Of a stretch of DNA of 64,000 nucleotides, positions 32,921-46,200 are shown in pieces (position 1 is the stretch's first letter; each line of letters begins with the position of its first letter). Source of the DNA: Argopecten irradians (Eukaryota; Mollusca; Bivalvia; Pectinida; Pectinidae). The position numbers were made by a program, and so were the translations under genes. The notes under the pieces are model-generated. The model saw only the letters and a list, made by a program, of their open reading frames with translations. It searched no databases and was not told where the DNA came from. The stretch is from the NCBI RefSeq assembly GCF_041381155.1, contig NC_091134.1, positions 69,420,469 to 69,484,468 on the forward strand. Reading direction: 5' to 3'.

Positions 32921-34792
32921 ACTGCCTCGACTAATTTTTTGGTTGCCTTTGTATGTATAGTTAACACTTCAGTAAGAGGAATGTGGATTGACCTTGTATT
33001 GTGTTGATTCTACGTGCGAATTTGTCATTTATGGGAAGTTTTTGAGGAATCATTGATAGAATTGGCTACAACACCTTGTATTTAGAGGTTTTTGATCCGC
33101 CTTTCTCAAATCTTTAGGTTACTTCATCGTTTATGGGTAAAATCTGGATATCAGCAGATAAATCTTAATTTGCCAAAACCAAAGACGCCAGCCATTCAAT
33201 ATTTTTAGTCAGCTATCATCGTATTTCACCAATCTTGAAACTAATCTTATAAACAATTATTGTTGCCACTATTTCTGAAGAGATCAGTTTTTGGATAGGT
33301 TCACCTATTTTCATTTTGTTAATGATCCGGAAACAATTGATCACAATTATTTTTATTTTGACACATAAAGTACGGAAGAGGTCATGTAGGGTCTCCTTCA
33401 TTCATTTCAAAACAATTTTCATTTTTCGCTTTCATACTTAATCCGGAAATTTGGAAAATCAATATAGAATCATTCGTTGAAACATATTTTGTTTCATCAA
33501 GAAGTCTAAAAAGTTTGTCGCCTGTTTAAATTCTTGTTACTGCTATTTCTCACAAAGTACTGAATATAGGGCCTAGTTGTGGATATTGCGTATTTGGACC
33601 AATCGGTCAACAAGATAACCGACCGGCTACTATCTTTGATTTTGATAGTTGAAAATTGTTACCATGTTTTCTCAGAAAGTACTGAAGGGATCTGTCTCAA
33701 ATTTCTTGAAGTTTGCTGCTATTTCTCATAAAGTACTGTTTTTTTTGTATGTACAGGGATTCAGACAGTTTGCAAACAAAATTTCATACCCCGATGAAAT
33801 TGAAAGAAATAGTGAAATCATTGCTTAAATAAATACAAACAAACGACATGACTGACAATGGCCATGTTGAATTTGAAAAGGTGAAAGCGGGGAAAAGATC
33901 CTTCTTTCTATCATCCGATCACATACGATCTCTACACCCCTGGACTATCTTATAGTAAAACTGAAGGCATTTCAAGGGAATAAATCTGAACCAGTCACAG
34001 GCCCGCAAAATATTGTTTGAAGACTACAGAGAAAGCGACGCCCTACTTCAAAGCCACAAGTCAACCACAGTGTACCGCTGTACGACTCTTTTGATGTACA
34101 CCAAATGACTAAATTACCTGTTCAGTTGCCTCCAGTTTTGCTATTAGAGTGTTCAAGGGGTGTAGAGATCATATGTGATCGGAACCCCTGGAGTATCGAG
34201 GATGTCTTTCCATGGACTTGGATCATTCTATGGTGGATATTAAGATCCCTATTTGATTTCTTGTTTCGTATCGTTTCCAAATGTGCCTAAAGGGAAGCTC
34301 CATATCGAATTTCAGAACTAAATAACTCCAAGATTAGTACCATCTTTTTGTTTTCGTCCAATCTCAAAATGTGCAGGAGGAATACCACTTTTGACTAGCC
34401 TATTATTTGTTACACCTTCGGGACAGCTGCACATTGAGTGATACTGTATTCAAAATATTTTATTTTTTCTGGGCTAGCGGTAATTTCAAAGGATGAAAAA
34501 TGAACATTCTATCCCGAAGAATTTTGTGATAATTTTAAAGCGCTTTGAACTTGTGTTAGTAATAGTTGCTAAATTTTAACATCAATTATCAGTTTACTAT
34601 TATGTATAATTTGACATTCCTAAGGCAGGGGCATTTGAAAGAAAAAAGGGTCCTGCACATTTTTCGTACTTCATTTTAGAAAATTTTCCGCTGCGCGGCG
34701 CATGTTCAAACCTTTAATAGTAAAATCCAATACACATGAACTAGACTAAAATGTCCATCGAGGGATTCTACTATTAAAAAAAATATCTCTTA
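32921..34792. other. Intergenic repeat block
   Basis: Diverged copies of a dispersed repeat whose landmark is TTTCTCAGAAAGTACTGAAG (about 33500-33750), also present near 54300-54990 and 63500-63960. An inverted pair GGGTGTAGAGATCATATGTG is near 33920 and 34160. No gene seen. Confidence 0.5.
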
Positions 34793-36158
34793 CACCCGGT
34801 CCACCCCAACTGCGAACGATGCGTGTATATAAACCCCTACCGCTCTACCGCTGACTTGTATCGATGTATTGAATGAGTGTAGTTATTTATAGACTCCAGT
34901 ACTGTCGCCAAATCCACAGGTAAACTGGTACTGGATGCTACGCTCGGGCCTCTCATCCAGCTTAACGAAACTGAATGGCTAGTTAGCTTAACCGATCTAT
35001 ATATCATCAACAATGCGTCTGTATCTACTTAAAAACAAAACAAATATTCTTCAAATTGCATAAAAATTCACTTGACTAGTATTTCTTTATTTTAGATATT
35101 TTAACAAATCTTCATATTTCTAGTAAAACTGCATATGAAACTCCTTATAGATCTAGCTATGCTCATTACGTAGGGAACCGCCATAACATGTCCTGGCTGC
35201 GGGCCGTGTGCAAAAAGTCAAAACACACGTGGGATTTATAAGACGAGTCCTAAACTGTCCTATATTTAGGATTTTCAATAAGTGGTTTGTAATATTATTA
35301 CAGCAAAACTGACAAGCTAGAAGGTTAGTGGCATTTTAACCGTACTGTTATATATAATTAGCCATCAGCTTGGATCTGGTGCCGTACAGATAGTGAGTTC
35401 ACTCACGATGTGATTATTGCAAGCCAACGTAAATGCTATCGGAATGCTCTTTAAAGTTTGTTAATGATCTCAAACACACTTAAAACTTATTGTGGCAATA
35501 TTAAAGTAACTAAATTATAATATTTTCAAATAGTTCTGATAACTATTATGTGTAATATCTCCAGACATTGACATGTGTACGGATCGAGTACGGCGGACTG
35601 CCAATGTTTTTGACATGTTCTGCAAGATATATTTCACTGTTTCAGTTACGGTGGCCAATAAAAGAAAACAAGCACAGTGCAATTATATTATGTTATTTCT
35701 TCTAAATACAACACTTTTTGTGCAAGTTGTCAAGCATTTATTGTGAATGTTTTGCAATGAAATTACCACCTTTATAACACTGAATTTGTGGTTCCCCGGA
35801 CATCGTTTTCCCCAAAATTTGAATGCGCAAAATATACCGATAGTAGATTTTTTTTCAGTATTTAAAGCCATAAGAAAAAATACATGTGCAAAGTACACTG
35901 GTGTGTAAGTAACACAAGATTTTACGGTATTTGTAACATTTACGATTGTGTTTGGTATAGCTGATGTAGCCAGAGCGCCCCGCGATTTACCTGTGGATTT
36001 GGCGACAGTACTCGAGTCTAAAAATAGCCACGTTGTGTCGGTAGAGTGTTAGCGTTTATCGCTACACGGTACAGAATTTCTCGCTGTGTTACAAATCAAT
36101 CGATTGACGGTAAGGAACTTCATAATATTTATCATTCGCAGTTGGGGTGGACCGGGTG
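34793..36158. mobile_element. TA-flanked element, CACCCGGTCCACC ends
   Basis: 1366 bp. The inverted ends CACCCGGTCCACCCCAACTG are nearly perfect and flanked by TA. A second inverted block, TACTGTCGCCAAATCCACAG, lies about 110-150 bp inside each end. There is no coding capacity. Probably a Tc1/mariner-type non-autonomous element; the family name is inferred from the TA flank only. Confidence 0.82.
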
Positions 36159-36189
36159 TAAAACATATATTTGTTTATAAATCATCATG

Positions 36190-36920
36190 TATGTCTTAAC
36201 AAAGCAATTAAAGTGAAAAGTCTGGCAAAGAAAACCAGTCTAAATGCGTTCATTGGCTTTCCAAAAGTTCTCGCATATTAATACGACGGTCAAGTTCTGC
36301 TTACGTTTCCCAGTTCTGACCATTGAAATAAAGAAAAGTTGAAGGCATTGAAAGCGGGGCTGCGTGGAAATGTAACCACGGACATGCATGTAGTCAGCCG
36401 GGAGGACGTTTTAGGATTCCTATACTTTAAATTAATTTCTACGCACGCAAACAGATTTTGACGAGAAAGTTTATTTTTCTATTCCATAAGAAATTATACT
36501 TGATACATTTACACCATTTTTACCGACATTAGCCATCCTTGCCATACTGTTCACTTTAAAGGGCCACTACCTTTCCGAAACGGCTTTTAATTTTTGAAAT
36601 AGGAATGTAAAACGAGATCAATAATTTTGTAGAGTCGCAGGATTTATTAACTATACGTTTACTAGCACACTTATCATCACCTTCAGAACTGTTTGATTAG
36701 AATAAATAAAATGTTAAAGTGAATAGACGGGCAAAGGAAACCAATCTAAATGCGTTCTTTGGCCTTCCAAAAGTCATTGTATACCATAATGATGGTCAAG
36801 TTCTGCTTACGGTGTCCAGTTTTGACCATTGAAATTTTGGGGAAGCCCCGTGTAAATTTAGCAGAGTTCTAAATATAAATTCGCCAAACTCTTTGAAAAC
36901 GAGGCTGCGTGGAAATGTCA
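36190..36920. repeat. Diverged direct duplication around a partial MITE
   Basis: 36190-36400 and 36716-36920 are diverged copies (landmarks ATGCGTTCWTTGGC, GGTCAAGTTCTGCTTACG, GCTGCGTGGAAATGT). Between them lies the left 158 bp of the AAGGGCCACTACC MITE (36559-36716), which lacks its right end. Confidence 0.65.
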
Positions 36921-38877
36921 ACATGGACATGTGTTTCTCAGTCGTGTCGGTTTCGTTTCGTGTGATAAACCACTAATGCGGTATGCAAATTGTTGTTTTG
37001 AGATGATACATTTGATGCAAATGAAGTATTCTTACATTAATGACAATGCTTTGTAATAATTTTTCGATAAAAGCATCTTGTACATGGAAATCGACACAAA
37101 TATTCGGCCGATGCAGAGATGGGGCCCCGGCAAGGGGCAATTATTGCAGCATCGCATTCGTCGTATTTTACATCAACCGAATCATGAAGGTTAAGTACAA
37201 ATAATCGTAACATAATTTCCCATTTAAAACCACACGAAAACGTTCCATAGAACGTCCATGCATGTAGCTGTCAAAGATGTGAAAATAAATTAGCTCATAC
37301 ATAGATATTTTACAAGTACAATATATGTGTTCAATTATTCGTGTAGTTTTTTGCAGAGATTTAATTAAATTATCTATGTCTCTGTTTGTTTTTTTTTTGT
37401 AAACAATATTTGAGTTCTGGAGAGAGATGACATGAATGTCCAGCTGGAAGGAAAGAAACTTTTATGATGTATATGTATCGTACAATGTATATATGTAAAC
37501 GTACATTCCATGTAGCTGCTATAGAATTACAACTAGGAAATTCTCTCAAACATTGATAATATTTAATTCTTCACATTCATGTAGGCCTATGCTGTGAGAA
37601 TTAACACATCATATATATTTCCAGAAAACATATAGGCCTACATGTATGTTACTTTCCTTTTCTGTTGTTTCCTGTTCTTTTTTGTGCTCTGGAGAAAAAG
37701 ATGATTGAGTTGAAGAAAAGTAATTAATTAAGAGAAATGTGTACCACAGTACTTTGTCTGTAGCCGAGGGGTTCTATACTGTTTTAATAGTCCAGTAATT
37801 AATAATTAAATTGAAAATTTCAAAATTAAGATGAAATTGTAAATTCCATTTTTGAATGAAGTGGTTCCCCTCCTTTGAGAGTACACGGTGTGTATACCCT
37901 TTTTGGTTTTTAGGAATAATACCTGAATAGGAACCTGAAATAACATGACAATCAATCAGGTATGTGTGTGTTGTGGGGTAGGGGGGGGGGGCTAAAAGAC
38001 AGAAGAATCATGAGGTTGGGAAGTTGTAACTTGAGTGGGGGGTTGAAATATAGAAGAAATAGCTACAGATAAGTGGAAGGGTGCTTTATCATTGATCTGG
38101 TCATTGCATATTTGGGGTTTACATGGCTTTTTTTTTGGTTATTTAGTCTCATTGATTTTGGAGCAACTTTGAATCCATATGGTACTGTATATCTTTCTTT
38201 TTTCCATGTGTAGCTATTTCTTCTGTATTTCACCCTCCGCCCAAGTCACAACTTCCCAATAGGTACCACTTTTTTTGTTTAGAACTCAAATCAAAGACAG
38301 ATGTACATAGTACTACATACTACATTTTAGTCTATGTGTTTGTAATCACTGTTACTACAGTATTAATACATAAATGGTCTATGTACAAGTTACACATAGA
38401 CAATAAATGTGAAATTTGGTTCAGACAAAAAGATTTTTAACATTTCAGATAACTTGCTAGTTTTATGGTTTTATTTATATGTTGAGTCTATTCTCTTGTA
38501 AAGTAGAATTTAGAAATGCTAAGACAATGGTATCTATATTGCTATATGTAAAAAAAATCCTTATATTTTAAAAGTAATTGAAAAGCTATCTCACAAGCCC
38601 TGACAAACAAATGGGCCGGCATATGGATGCAAGAATTATAATCACTGGATCTAGAGGACTAATATAAACAAATATTTCTACAAAGTTAAACAATGAAAAA
38701 GTATTGCATCATAATTTTATTTAATGATTACAGTTGAAAGGAACATTTAATAAATTAATACTGTTTAAATGTTCTGTTCATGATCTTATAGGTCCATATT
38801 GGAAAAGTTTACTTTCAAGAGCACTCATATCAACATTCTTCAGTCTTCATATGATGCTAATTGTATGTATATGTATA
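36921..38877. other. Intergenic, no feature recognised
   Basis: Low-complexity AT sequence with a poly-G run near 37980-37990. No coding frame or element ends seen. Confidence 0.5.
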
Positions 38878-39185
38878 CATACACTTGTATACAGGTCCAA
38901 GGGATGAACTTTCTGTATTCATGTCACTATGCATGCATGGTGCCTGAAAAAAAGAACCAACAATTTTTTTATATCTGTTGAATATGACAAAAATTGAAAT
39001 GATCAATTTCAAATATATATAAATGAATAAATGTAGGTTCATTCTACAGGTTTTTTTTTTTATTTTAGAGAAAACATTTTATAAGTTGTGAATGTGTCAC
39101 TGATGCATTTGATAGAATCAAATATTGTTTCAAAAAAAGATACAAAATTCATTATCTATAGTTCCAACAAAAATTCAGAATAATT
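38878..39185. repeat. Target-site duplication of LINE-A, left copy
   Basis: 308 bp, repeated at 51168-51477. The two differ only in the length of one poly-T and one poly-A run. The junctions are sharp: the copies diverge at the LINE-A 5' end on one side and its 3' end on the other. This is far longer than usual LINE target duplications. Confidence 0.88.
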
Positions 39186-39289
39186 CGGACTCATAGGTCA
39201 CGTGACACGACAGTGGTCACACGTTAAATTACCTCTGGTGAAATATTGCTAATATATGGTGCTAAAGTGGCTTAAATTTGCTTAAAAAA

Positions 39290-40246
39290 ATGACTGGTGG
39301 AAGAAGAGGTTGTCGAACGAGAGGAGGAAGTAGCGGTAGAGGTGCTTTGAACAGTTCTAGAGCAGGGAAATGTGGATTTTCTGTACAAGGCCAGGACACA
39401 TCCAGCGACGAAGATCAAAATGGCCACGACGAGTTCGTCAAGGTCACCTCCAAACGGCAACGGCACAGTACAGGGGGCAGTAAAGTGGACACTGGTCTGG
39501 ACTTATCAAAGTTTGAATCTATGTCTGTAGATGAGAAACTGAGTGTTATGATGGGAAAGCTTATGAAGCTCGATGGTATTGAAGTCGCCCTGAACAAGGT
39601 CAGTAAACAAGTTGATATAGCCGTAGAGGACATTGAAAGCATACAGGAAAATATTGATAGTTTAGAAGACAGAATGAAATATCTGGAATATAGAGCAATT
39701 GATTTGGAGGCAAGAAGTCGTCGCAACAATTTGTTGTTTTACGGTATTCCGTATTCAGCAGGTGAAAGGGGCATAGATGTTGTTAAAAACTTTATTAAAA
39801 CAAAGCTGAATATCAGTGAAGGTGAAGACATGTTTATACAAAGAGCACATCGTGTAGGGAATCCCAGCCGAGCACGTGGAGAAAATGATGGACAGGTTAA
39901 ACCACGCCCATTAATCGCGGGTTTCCGTGACTATACCGACACTGAAAAAATGATGTCTGAAGTGAAATGCCTCAAAGATACAGGTTTCGGGATTGGTAGA
40001 GACTACCCAAAGGAAGTTCAAACCGCGCGTAAGAAACTGCTGAAGGACCTAAGGACGGCAAGAAGGAATAATGAAGACGCAAAGATAGTTTTTCCAGCTA
40101 AGCTGATCGTGAAGGGCAAGGTAGTCAAGGACGCGTTACCTGAATGGGACACAATTCTACAGCGACGGGCGTCTACTGATTGGTCCGGAAGGCAGCGAAG
40201 CGAGCCAATGGAAGCGGCAAGGGGCGGAGACTCGGACAGTGACTAG
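39290..40246 (+). CDS. LINE-A ORF1 protein (RNA-binding chaperone)
   Basis: 318 codons from the first ATG (AAAATGACTGG). A Gly/Arg-rich N-terminus (TGGRRGCRTRGGSSGRG) is followed by a coiled coil at about 80-150 (EDIESIQENIDSLEDRMKYL). Then comes the RRM-like and C-terminal region of L1-type ORF1p (Transposase_22 family): SRRNNLLFYGIPYSAGERGI and FIQRAHRVGNPSRA. Such proteins trimerise and coat the LINE RNA. It ends at TAG 40244-40246. ORF2 continues in the same frame right after, and no ATG precedes the endonuclease domain. Confidence 0.85.
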   Translation: MTGGRRGCRTRGGSSGRGALNSSRAGKCGFSVQGQDTSSDEDQNGHDEFVKVTSKRQRHSTGGSKVDTGLDLSKFESMSVDEKLSVMMGKLMKLDGIEVALNKVSKQVDIAVEDIESIQENIDSLEDRMKYLEYRAIDLEARSRRNNLLFYGIPYSAGERGIDVVKNFIKTKLNISEGEDMFIQRAHRVGNPSRARGENDGQVKPRPLIAGFRDYTDTEKMMSEVKCLKDTGFGIGRDYPKEVQTARKKLLKDLRTARRNNEDAKIVFPAKLIVKGKVVKDALPEWDTILQRRASTDWSGRQRSEPMEAARGGDSDSD

Positions 40247-43200
40247 GTTAGCGAAGGTTGCACGTGCACGTACGCGGGTAAGGACAGCATTAGACTTGTT
40301 TACCTGAACTGTCAAGGGTTAGTTACTAAAAGAAGTAACAAACTGAACAGCGATTTCTTTAAAAAACTTATTGATGTTAATGACATTCTTTTGTTTACCG
40401 AGACGTGGACGTCTCCATTGCGGGATATTGAGGTTGAAAATTTTACATGTTTTCCCTTGCATAGAACTGAATATGTTAAAAATACTAAAAGAGACTCTGG
40501 TGGCCTTATTGTATATGTAAGAGATACAATCTCACAGGGTATCAAAATTGTTAACAAGGATTCTGATGATATTATCATTATGCAACTTTCAAAAGATTAC
40601 TTTGGTTTTGAGAGAGATATTTTCCTATGTTTATGTTACGTACTGCCTGTTAATTCTGGTAGAAGAGCGCTGACGAATGCGGATACTCTTGACCGATTAA
40701 ACGATCATTATTTAAATATATTGAATAATAATGTTCATTCATTCATTCATTCATGTCTTTATTCCTCCAAAATTTGAAGAGTTACAATGAACGTATTATA
40801 TTATGATGAACAGGAAAACAACAGAAACTTTAGGTAAATAAGGAGAACATTGGTACAGTGCAGAACAATCAAAATAATAAGTGATAACTATAAAATATGA
40901 CACACAAAAAAACACCCACAAAAAAGGGAAAAAATACAGAGTGTAGGATGCATTGAGACATACTCTTACTAGTTAAACGTTAGCTGTGAAGCTTTTTCAG
41001 AATAAATGCAGCATTCTTTAGCAAATGACGCAAAGCATCGGTCCTCGTCAATAAAAATATCTTTCAATGTGGCTGGTGGACTGCCGAGGAGCATTGAGAT
41101 CTTAACTTCCATTGAGGAGTTGGTTAAAAAGGTGTAAACTTGTACTGGGTAGTCGTTGACTATCTTCGTGGAAAAAAACGTCACGGAGAGATAGCAATGC
41201 GCGACTACGACAGTCTAGCAAAGAATGTGCCACTGCATCGTATACATAATCATTGCACTGGGCACAAGAGAGTTCGCAATTTGGTGAAATGCACCATAGC
41301 TTAGCAACATTTTTAAACGTTCTATCAAGATATGGGTAACATTTAGATAAGAACCATATCGGCGAAGGACGCATATCACACTGGAGGTTTTTAAACCTCT
41401 CAAACTCTTCACAGACAGTGAGGCGTTCACTCCACTGTGAGGTGTACTCGCCAAGAAGGACAGCCTTAATGAGATGTTTCCAATAATGCTTCACTGGGAA
41501 AATCCCATCTTGCAAGAATTGGTACAAGAAGTCTTGCAATTCATATTTGTGAAAAATGTTCCAAATGTCGACAGCAAAACCATTTTCGCTACAGTAGGTA
41601 CCAAAATATACATGAAAGAGACGTAGTATGAAGAGCCTCTTCGCAGTAAAGCGTATATCTGCTCTGCATAATGCAGAAAAGAACCGAAGTTTCGAAAGTT
41701 CAACATTTAACCGTATGGATGTTAACCCAAGCATACTTAGGACAATATCTGATCTGGTGCGCCTTGGAAAACCTTGAATAAGCTTAGCACACAAATGGTG
41801 AACTGTTTCAAGGCGGTTCCATTCAGTTTCAGATAGTGAGAACCAGAGTTCACATCCAAAAAGGCTACCTGGCATAACTACTGTCTTGTACAACTTAGCA
41901 GCGGTCAATGGATTAATTCCAATACCAAATAAATTACAGTTTAACAAAGCAAAACATTGACTACGAAGCTTGTTAACTGTCTCATTGACGTCTGGACAAC
42001 CTGGTTTGAATTTATTTAGAAATATACCGACATGCTTGGTATTTATAGATTCTGAGACAGTATCATTGCCGAGTTTCCACAGACGTTTTGCTTTCGAAAA
42101 TGAACTTTTGCTTTCGTTAAAAACAATCACAGAAGACTTAGATGCATTGTAACTAAATCTCCATTTACAACTGTAATTGTAACAGATATCCATAAGACAG
42201 TCCAAACCACGTTTACAAAAAGACAGAAGGGTAATATCATCAGCTTGCGTTGGACAAGTTACATTTATATCTTGTATGATAAGAGAGTACTGAGATGAAC
42301 ATAAATCATTAAGTAGGTCATTAATGAAAACTGTGTACAGCCACGGAGAAATAATACTTCCCTGGCGTGTACCTTGGTGTATCTTGAACCAATTTGATAC
42401 CAAACCTTGGTGCAATACAGCACTATACATGTTCGAATATAGAGAAACAATAATATTGATATACTTTGATTTAAAACCTAAGTTTTGAAGTTTGTAAAAA
42501 AGACCATTGTGCCAAACACAATCAAACGCTTTAGCAGCATCGAGAAAACATGTAAAAAGTTTGCTGTTATTTTCTTTTGCAAATGTAATAGATTCATTAA
42601 CCAGAAATGACGTCATTGTACTACTGACGTGCTTTTGAAAGCCATTCTGTAGAGGATTTGGAATAAACAAATTTGTTTCTTCAAGTCTACCAAGCAAAAT
42701 TTTTTCAAAAACTTTCAAAATTACTGGTAAAAGAGATATGGCACGATAACTGTTAGGGTCAGTTTTTGGCTTGTTGTGACCTTTATACAGTATACAAATC
42801 AGCCCCTTTGTAAGTACAGGAGGGACATATTCTACTCTAACGAAAGCATTAAAAAGAGCATGAAGGCAGTTGTACAAGTTATCGTTGGCAAAAATCAAAT
42901 GTTCGTACACAATGTTATCATATCCAGCTGTTTTACCACGTGGTAAACATCTACATACCCTTTTAACAACCTGCAGTGGAATTTCATCAAAATCTTGAGA
43001 CTTTACCGAATGACTGGCTAAAGTATTGGTAACTGATTTATTGATTTCGGCTTCGAAATTTGAATCAAAATGATCACATGTTGACAGAGAGTAAATGTTT
43101 TCAAAATACTGACCCCAGCAGGTGGTTAAAAGAGCAGGGTCTCTTACGACTGACCCGTTAAAGTTCATTTCTGCACCGACAGCACCCGATGATGATTTAC

Positions 43201-46200
43201 AGCGACGTTTAACCAAAGACCAAAATGAACTTTGACTAACGTCCGCACATTTTTCTATTTCGTTATTCAGGTCTATAACATGATCTTCTGAAATATGGCG
43301 ATGTCTTTTTCTAAATAAACACTTTGCATTTTTGTAGAGTCTAAATGTAGCAGAGGAAGGATCGCGGGGTCGTCCTGCAGCTATCCATTCCTTACGCAGA
43401 CGCCACATATTCCGATGGAGGTCCTTAAGGTGCTCGTTCCAATACGGTTTTAGGAACTTGCAGAATTTCCGTTTCACCAGAGATCTTTCAGACGTACTCT
43501 GTATACAGGTAACGAGTTCGTCAGTAAACTTATCAATGTCATCCTCACACGTAAGTTCTCGCGTGTTTGCTAATGTTGATTGCTCGATGGCTTCTTCTAA
43601 GCTTTCCCGATAAGCGGATACGTTCTCAGAAGTTCCAGTAGTAATCCACTTGTAAGAAAATCGCATCATCTTACTACAATGATGATCCATACGTTCCGGA
43701 AGAGGAATGCGTAGCTCACATAACAAAGGTCTGTGGTTTGAGACATCGAGGAATCCGTGTTCTAGTACAGCGCAATCACAAACAAGATCAACCTTAGACG
43801 AGTTGATGATGATATGATCTATAAGGGACGACGATCCATCATCCGACTGGACATACGAGAATAATGGGCCTCTACATACATCAGAGGTTGACAAAGCGCA
43901 AAGCTGATGCCGGTCCATGAGTCTCTGGAGCAACTGGCCACGATGATTTACATAATTAGGTACGCGTGGGCCACTCAACCGAGCATTAAAATCTCCCATA
44001 AGGATTACGGATCCATTAAGAGAAAAGTTTGTACATATATCATCGAGTTTCGCAATGTAATCCGTGAAGATATCTGCACCGTACCGAGATGTAGGAAGGT
44101 AAACTTGGATAAAATACCAAATATCAGTCCCTGTAACAAGTTTAAAACAATGGCGATCCTGTCATCGTCTGAATCAACAACGGATATCATATCACTGAAT
44201 TTTCTGTGCCACATTATAGCAACACCACCTTTACGACAGCGTTGATCCGCAAGCGTATGGAGAGAAAAGTCTGAAATGACGACTGCCTCGTAATCTTTGT
44301 GAATGCTATAGAACAGATGCCTGTTCTCCTCATAGAGCCAGTGCTCAGATATTCCACAGATATCGATGTGCTCCCTGTTCAAAGCCTCGTGTAGATGAGA
44401 TGCAGCCGACATAATACCGGTTACATTCCATGACATAAACCGGATGTTCATCGACATGGCTAAAATGAGGCACAACAGGTAAACTATGTAAATAACCTTA
44501 TACATTATCATTATTGTCAGATCGCGAGTTGTCATTGTAACCATAGAACTGATTATTTGAAATCCACTTGCGACACCGAATGCCTTTTGGCCAGAACCCA
44601 GACTCCTTTATCTTTGACATGTCGGCCGATATTACGTTGACACGAGCAGACACGGTAAATTTTCGTTTGCTTTTGAGCAGCCGAACAAATGTAACGCTCA
44701 CATTACGAGACTCGAGGTATGTTCTAATATCATCTACGGAACATCTTTCCGACGACATTCCGCTGAGAAAAAGGCGAGTCGTTTTCTTCCGAGTCACTGC
44801 CACAAACCCACTTGAATCGACACTGCTGACCTTGTCAAATGGTTGTTTTGCAGGAAGCGAGAATGACGATCCAGATTTAGCACCGTGATCTTTACAAACT
44901 ATTCCACGTGATGCTTCAGCATCTACATTCTCGTGGATAGGCAGATGTGATTCGACAGGATGAATGTTTGCACAATTAGCACTAATGACCGAGCGCCGAG
45001 GAGCTAGCTTAGATGTATCATCGTGACGCGATGGGGTTCCACAATCGGGAATATCCTTCTGGGGTTCGATGTGATTAGCGATAGAAGGGATATCGCTACA
45101 TGGGACAGAAGTATTGTCAGAGGTCACAGGTGGAACATTGACCATTGAAGAAGTTTGAGTATTAAGAATTACAAATTGTTCCATCTCAGATAACTGAGTG
45201 CTGAGTTCCTGCGCGAATGCTTTCACCGCTATATCTGTAGTTTCTTTGGTCTTGTTAGAGACAGCTTTAACATCTTTTGTTTACCGAGACGTGGACGTCT
45301 CCATTGCGGGATATTGAGGTTGAAAATTTTACATGTTTTCCCTTGCATAGAACTGAATATGTTAAAAATACTAAAAGAGACTCTGGTGGCCTTATTGTAT
45401 ATGTAAGAGATACAATCTCACAGGGTATCAAAATTGTTAACAAGGATTCTGATGATATTATCATTATGCAACTTTCAAAAGATTACTTTGGTTTTGAGAG
45501 AGATATTTTCCTATGTTTATGTTACGTACTGCCTGTTAATTCTGGTAGAAGAGCGCTGACGAATGCGGATACTCTTGACCGATTAAACGATCATTATTTA
45601 AATATATTGAATAATAATGTAGATCCCATAGATTTTATAGTTGTAGGTGACATGAATGCTAGGACTAGCAAGTGTCAAGATTACATAGAAGTTGATGAAA
45701 ATGATTATGTTCCTTTGAGTGAAGATTACATTACAGATATAGATATACCTCGTCACTCATTAGATATAGCTAGTATCACAAGGAAATTTTGTGATAAAAT
45801 GCATAGTGCTAAAATTGACTTTGAACTGAAAATACGTTTACTCAAAAGACTCTTTGTTAAATATATTTCTAAGACATCACAATAGCTAGTATTCCTATTG
45901 TTAATATTAACAATGTATATAATTAGAGTTCGGAAGTCCAGTTTTACTGTACATGTCAACATTGATCAATTCTTTGTCGTATAGGTATAACAACTCAGCT
46001 AACCTGTCCATTATATTACGTAATAGGATTATCATATTAGTCCACTGGTCATCTTCAGATTGCCTCAGTCTAATTTAACACCTATAGATAAGCGACATCT
46101 GTCAATCACAATTCTAGAATTTCATTGTCTGTATATGTATTTAACCATGTTATGTTTTATTTCATGTTAGTTAGGTCTCCGACTTTGTACGGAACACAAC

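Larger units (their letters stand above)
40735..45272 (-). mobile_element. LINE-B, antisense non-LTR retrotransposon
   Basis: 4538 bp, reading right to left. The 3' end at 40735 carries a (ATGA)n tail (five units), not poly(A). The 5' end at 45272 lies inside ORF1, which is open to the junction, so the copy is 5'-truncated. It holds the rest of ORF1, ORF2, and about 370 bp of 3' UTR. It is inserted in LINE-A with a 348-bp target duplication, so it is younger. Only one frame change was seen. It is not closely similar to LINE-A; the clade may be CR1/Jockey-like (inference). Confidence 0.92.

Noticed and set aside
43907-44245. Plus-strand open frames across LINE-B
   Set aside because: Antisense shadows of LINE-B ORF2; no family resemblance.
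45273-45885. Second copy of an endonuclease fragment considered as a separate LINE
   Set aside because: It is the right-hand target duplication of LINE-B followed by the rest of LINE-A ORF2.
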